A stretch of 16,424 nucleotides of DNA, taken from NCBI GenBank assembly GCA_036260415.1, contig DASZZX010000180.1:1-16424 (forward strand). The letters are read 5' to 3'. Every line of letters begins with the position of its first letter. Within the stretch, counting starts at the first letter, position 1. Shown in pieces: positions 14,118 through 16,424 of the stretch. The stretch comes from DASZZX01 sp036260415 (GTDB lineage Bacteria > Actinomycetota > Nitriliruptoria > Nitriliruptorales > JAHWKO01). Both the position numbers and the translations under genes were made by a program. The notes under the pieces were generated by a model. The model had not been told where the DNA came from and did no database searches. It worked only from the letters and a program-made list of their open reading frames with translations.

Positions 14118-14384
14118 TCAGCGGCTGGCGAGCCGCTCGGCCTTCTCAGCGAGCCCGGGGAGGGTGCTGCGGATGTCGGCCAGCGTGCGGTTGACGGTGG
14201 TGACACCGGGCCCGATCACGTCGGTCTGTACCTCGACGGCCCGCACCCCGAAGGCGACCCGTGCCAGGTTCGCCGCGATGGAGCGCAGCCGCCGGGTGAT
14301 GGCGATCAGGAAAAGAGCCAGGACCCCGACCAGCGCCAGGATCTCGAGGACGGTCAGGACGACCAGGGTCTGCGTGATGCTCAT
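14118..14384 (-). CDS. Small single-pass membrane protein (array member 3)
   Basis: An 88-aa protein with a transmembrane helix at about 7-30 (LVVLTVLEILALVGVLALFL) and a soluble helical part. The core GVRAVEVQTDVIGPGVTTVN (46-65), continuing to LADI, is shared with array member 5. ATG at 14384 overlaps the stop of member 2 (ATGA), with GGGGAG 6 nt upstream. The C-terminal pattern resembles DUF948-like or receptor-type coiled segments, but this is only an impression. Confidence 0.85.
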   Translation of the reverse strand: MSITQTLVVLTVLEILALVGVLALFLIAITRRLRSIAANLARVAFGVRAVEVQTDVIGPGVTTVNRTLADIRSTLPGLAEKAERLASR

Positions 14385-14656
14385 AGCTTGCTCCCCAGCA
14401 ACTCGTCGTGGCGCTGCGCTTCCTCCCTGAGCTCCTTGAGCGCGGCCCCCGTCTCGTGCAGCTGCAGGGTCGTGGCGGTGTTGGAGGCCAGGCGTGTTGC
14501 GGTCTCCCACACCTCTCGCACCCCTGTGTCGATGCCTTGGACGATCCGCAGCAGCAGCGTCAGCAGGGCGATGACCACGATGACGACCACCAGACCCATG
14601 CCGAGCGCGACCCACCAGAACGTCTGGAACTCTGTGGCCAACGCCAGAAGGTTCAT
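14381..14656 (-). CDS. Small single-pass membrane protein (array member 2)
   Basis: A 91-aa protein with a transmembrane helix at about 13-37 (FWWVALGMGLVVVIVVIALL). A helical cytoplasmic-type region follows (GIDTGVREVWETATRLASNT, then LKELREEAQRHDELLGSKL). The post-membrane segment resembles that of member 1 (I-x2-G-x-R-E ... N-T-x2-L), suggesting common origin. ATG at 14656 has GGGAGG 6 nt upstream, lies 2 bp after the stop of member 1, and its own stop overlaps member 3. Function is unknown. Confidence 0.87.
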   Translation of the reverse strand: MNLLALATEFQTFWWVALGMGLVVVIVVIALLTLLLRIVQGIDTGVREVWETATRLASNTATTLQLHETGAALKELREEAQRHDELLGSKL

Positions 14657-14658
14657 GG

Positions 14659-14988
14659 TCAGCCTCCCAGCGCGCTGCGGACGGTCCGTGCCGCCGCGCT
14701 GATGCCGCGGACCTCACGGTGGATCCTGGCTACGTCCCACAGCGGCAGCGTGTTGCGGTACCCGTCCCGGAGCGCGTTGACCGCCTCGCGCGCCCCCCGG
14801 TTGATGTGTGACGCCGAGTGCAGGATGGACGCCACGAGGATCACCACCACCAGGATGACGACGAACCCGATGATGAACCCGAGGAACCAACCCCACACGC
14901 TGGGTTGATCGACCTGCTGTGCGAAGACAACCAAGGGCACAACGACCCCCTTCCTCAGCCAGGTGACGAACCGACCTGACGCGGCCAC
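14659..14988 (-). CDS. Small single-pass membrane protein (array member 1)
   Basis: First gene of the array, 109 aa: a transmembrane helix at about 33-56 (WFLGFIIGFVVILVVVILVA), then HINRGAREAVNALRDGYRNT and an Arg-rich helical end. GTG at 14988 has GGAG 9 nt upstream. GTG at 14940 (behind GAGGAAGGGGG) is a real alternative that would give 93 aa, close to its neighbours. The gap upstream (14989-15178) must hold its promoter and that of the divergent DUF2510 gene; TACAGT on the minus strand near 15015 is a possible -10, without a clear -35. Confidence 0.8.
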   Translation of the reverse strand: MAASGRFVTWLRKGVVVPLVVFAQQVDQPSVWGWFLGFIIGFVVILVVVILVASILHSASHINRGAREAVNALRDGYRNTLPLWDVARIHREVRGISAAARTVRSALGG

Positions 14989-15178
14989 GGCACCCGTCTC
15001 CGGACTCCCGACTGTATGTCTAGCACACGTAGCAACCCGTTGGGAGGTCCCTTCGGGTGAGTTCGTGGTGATGAAACTCGGGCTGGCGTGCGCTATGAAG
15101 CTCCCTCATGGAGTGCTGAGCCCCCCGGTGCGCTCGCCGCCTAGCATGGTGGGCAGTGTCAGCAGACGGGTGCCGACG

Positions 15179-15700
15179 ATGACACCGGAGGAGGCCGCCG
15201 GATGGCGGACGGACCCGACGGGTCGCTTCGAGCAACGCTTCCACGACGGTCGACGCTGGACGAGCCGGGTCCGGGTCGGCGCCGCGGAGGCGGTCGAGTC
15301 CGACGTCGCCGCCCCCGCCGAGCCGCCGGCGCGCTGGCACCCCGACCCGACCGGTCGGTTCGAGGAGCGCCTCTACAACGGGCGCCGCTGGACGAAGCTG
15401 GTGCGGGTCCGCGGTGCCGTGGCGATCGACATCGCGGGCGTCACGTGGCGGCAGGGCAAACCGGCTGGCGCCCCGAGCATCCCAACGGCGAAGCGTCCCC
15501 CGGGCTGGTACGTGGACCCGGATGATGTCGGCACCGAGCGCTTCTGGGACGGCTACACGTGGACCGCGAAGGCACGTCCGGCCGGCCGCCGGTCCGAGCC
15601 GCTCCCTGCGGTCCGCTTGCTGCGCCTGGCTGTGAACGTGGCTCTGGTGTTCAGCGCGCTGATGCTCGCGATCGGGCTGTGGGTGGTGGCGGTCCGGTGA
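15179..15700 (+). CDS. Tail-anchored protein with three DUF2510 repeats
   Basis: A 173-aa protein with three copies of the short DUF2510 motif (G-W-x-D-P ... R-x-x-D/N-G-x-x-W-T): GWRTDPTGRFEQRFHDGRRW at 8-27, RWHPDPTGRFEERLYNGRRW at 52-71 and GWYVDPDDVGTERFWDGYTW at 109-128. A C-terminal transmembrane helix (147-171, ending WVVAVR) suggests a tail-anchored inner-membrane protein with the repeats in the cytoplasm. DUF2510 is largely actinobacterial and of unknown role. ATG at 15179 begins just before repeat 1 but has no good Shine-Dalgarno; GTG 15170 and ATG 15146 are alternatives. TAGCAT (15142-15147) may be a -10. The next gene follows after 22 bp. Confidence 0.82.
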   Translation: MTPEEAAGWRTDPTGRFEQRFHDGRRWTSRVRVGAAEAVESDVAAPAEPPARWHPDPTGRFEERLYNGRRWTKLVRVRGAVAIDIAGVTWRQGKPAGAPSIPTAKRPPGWYVDPDDVGTERFWDGYTWTAKARPAGRRSEPLPAVRLLRLAVNVALVFSALMLAIGLWVVAVR

Positions 15701-15722
15701 GGGGTCGCCGGGAGGACGGACG

Positions 15723-16322
15723 TTGGTGAGGTGGCTGCCGCCGGTGTTGATCGTCGCCGCGGCCACCGTGCTGGCGTTGGTCGTGGCCCGGGGCGAGGAC
15801 CGCCCGCGGGCCGCCCCGTCACCGTCCCCCACACCGACCGCAGCGACCGAGACGTCGTTCCTCACCTACCAGGACGAGCAGGCCGGGTTCTCGATCGACT
15901 ACCCGGCGGACTGGCAGCGGCTGCGCAGCTCCGAGCAACAGGTGCGCCTCCTGGCCACTCCCAATGGGCGCGACCTGATGCTGGTGCGCGCGGTGCCGCT
16001 CGGCGTCGCGGTGTCGTCCGAGGAGGAGCTGGCGGCGGCACGCCAGGTGACCGACGATCTCGTGACCGACAACCCGGATGTGGAGCTGCTGACCGACCCG
16101 GTGCAGCTGGAGCACGCGGGGCTGCCCGGGTGGTTCTACTTCTACCGCTTCCGGGACCAGGCCAGCGGACGCCCCGGCGTGCACTCCCACTTCTTCCTGT
16201 TCCGCGACGACACGATGTTCGTGATGGTGTTCCAGGCGCTGCCGGAGGAGCGCTTCGAGGAGCTGGCCCCGGTCTTCGACCGCATCGCCGAGAGCTTCCA
16301 GGTCACCGGGCAGCGCGGCTGA
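15723..16322 (+). CDS. Membrane-anchored PsbP/DUF1795-like protein
   Basis: A 199-aa protein: an N-terminal hydrophobic segment (about 5-22, WLPPVLIVAAATVLALVVAR) as signal anchor, a Pro/Ser/Thr linker (29-43), then a single extracytoplasmic domain opening GFSIDYPADW (55-64). That opening is the characteristic start of PsbP, LpqN and DUF1795 domains. It ends EELAPVFDRIAESFQV, also typical. There is no lipobox Cys. The start is TTG at 15723 (7 nt after GGAGG) or GTG at 15726 (10 nt); the difference is one residue. It probably forms an operon with the DUF2510 gene. Ligand and role are unknown. Confidence 0.83.
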   Translation: MVRWLPPVLIVAAATVLALVVARGEDRPRAAPSPSPTPTAATETSFLTYQDEQAGFSIDYPADWQRLRSSEQQVRLLATPNGRDLMLVRAVPLGVAVSSEEELAAARQVTDDLVTDNPDVELLTDPVQLEHAGLPGWFYFYRFRDQASGRPGVHSHFFLFRDDTMFVMVFQALPEERFEELAPVFDRIAESFQVTGQRG

Positions 16323-16340
16323 CGGTCCACCTCCGTCGCG

Positions 16341-16359
16341 GTCTTGGACAAGCCAAGAC
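16341..16359 (+). terminator. Hairpin after the PsbP-like gene
   Basis: GTCTTGG, loop ACAAG, CCAAGAC: a perfect 7-bp stem starting 18 bp after the stop codon. No T-tract. It is followed by two more hairpins (16374-16388 and 16404-16424), making three stem-loops in about 85 bp. Confidence 0.5.
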
Positions 16360-16373
16360 AGCGACTCTCGCGT

Positions 16374-16396
16374 CGCTCCTGCGGAGCGCCGCTCAC
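16374..16396. repeat. Hairpin-containing 23-bp repeat, copy 2
   Basis: Identical over 23 bases to 6-28, with the stem CGCTCC/GGAGCG around TGC and the trailing CCGCTCAC. Both copies lie directly after the terminal gene of an operon. Confidence 0.6.
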
Positions 16397-16403
16397 GGGG
16401 AAG

Positions 16404-16424
16404 GGGCCGGGCTCAGCCCGGCCC
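16404..16424. terminator. Terminator-like hairpin at the right edge
   Basis: GGGCCGGGC, loop TCA, GCCCGGCCC: a perfect 9-bp stem reaching the last base of the window. It probably serves the PsbP-like operon and/or a convergent gene beyond the edge. Confidence 0.5.

Noticed and set aside
13838..14206. N-terminal extension of array member 5 up to 14206
   Set aside because: It would run through array member 4 in another frame with Arg/Pro-rich sequence; the ATG at 13837 has its own GAGGAGG.
14963..15178. Longer DUF2510 protein starting at 14963
   Set aside because: The extra 72 residues overlap the divergent array start, lack any motif and have no ribosome-binding site.
1..16424. Composite mobile element bounded by the 23-bp direct repeats
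   Set aside because: The repeats are hairpins after operons, there is no transposase or integrase, and the genes between look like ordinary chromosomal operons.

Overview
The window is very GC-rich, uses many GTG starts, packs genes with 4-bp GTGA/ATGA overlaps, and carries actinobacterial families (DUF2510, a group 1h-type hydrogenase, CmcH/NodU carbamoyltransferase). It therefore looks like chromosomal DNA of an actinomycete (Actinomycetota). Lineage below phylum cannot be read from the sequence. No rRNA, tRNA, CRISPR array, transposase or phage gene was seen.

Layout. (1) 25-3290, minus strand: a two-gene operon of a carbamoyltransferase and a glycosyltransferase-HAD phosphatase fusion, a sugar/glycoconjugate tailoring pair that probably continues off the left edge. 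(2) 3551-5900: a sirtuin on plus, read from a probably leaderless start, convergent with an aldehyde dehydrogenase on minus. (3) 6017-7541, minus: a tightly overlapping three-gene operon of a winged-helix protein with a Cys/His-rich tail, a PadR-type regulator and a CooC-like Ni-type P-loop ATPase. (4) 7775-11119, plus, divergent from (3): the small and large subunits of a [NiFe]-hydrogenase of the actinobacterial high-affinity type (group 1h, HhySL/Huc), closed by a strong hairpin. (5) 11229-12692, plus: a protein that looks like two fused ABM-type (dimeric alpha/beta barrel) domains, then a divergent HybD/HyaD-like maturation protease with a long extra C-terminal region. (6) 12714-14988, minus: five consecutive single-pass membrane proteins of 82-109 aa, then a 58-aa DUF1059 protein, then a lipoprotein. 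(7) 15179-16322, plus: a tail-anchored protein with three DUF2510 repeats and an N-terminally anchored PsbP/DUF1795-like protein.

How it fits together: blocks 3 to 5 read as a hydrogenase module. HhyS/HhyL would oxidise H2, possibly at atmospheric level; the protease-like protein could trim the HhyL C-terminal tail; the CooC-like ATPase could assist nickel insertion; and the two DNA-binding proteins are placed to control the divergent promoters. No hyp genes are present, so the remaining maturation must be encoded elsewhere. The five-gene array of small membrane proteins (6) is the least explained part. At least two of its members, and probably four, are paralogues. A 23-bp direct repeat containing a perfect hairpin occurs near both ends of the window, each time just after the last gene.
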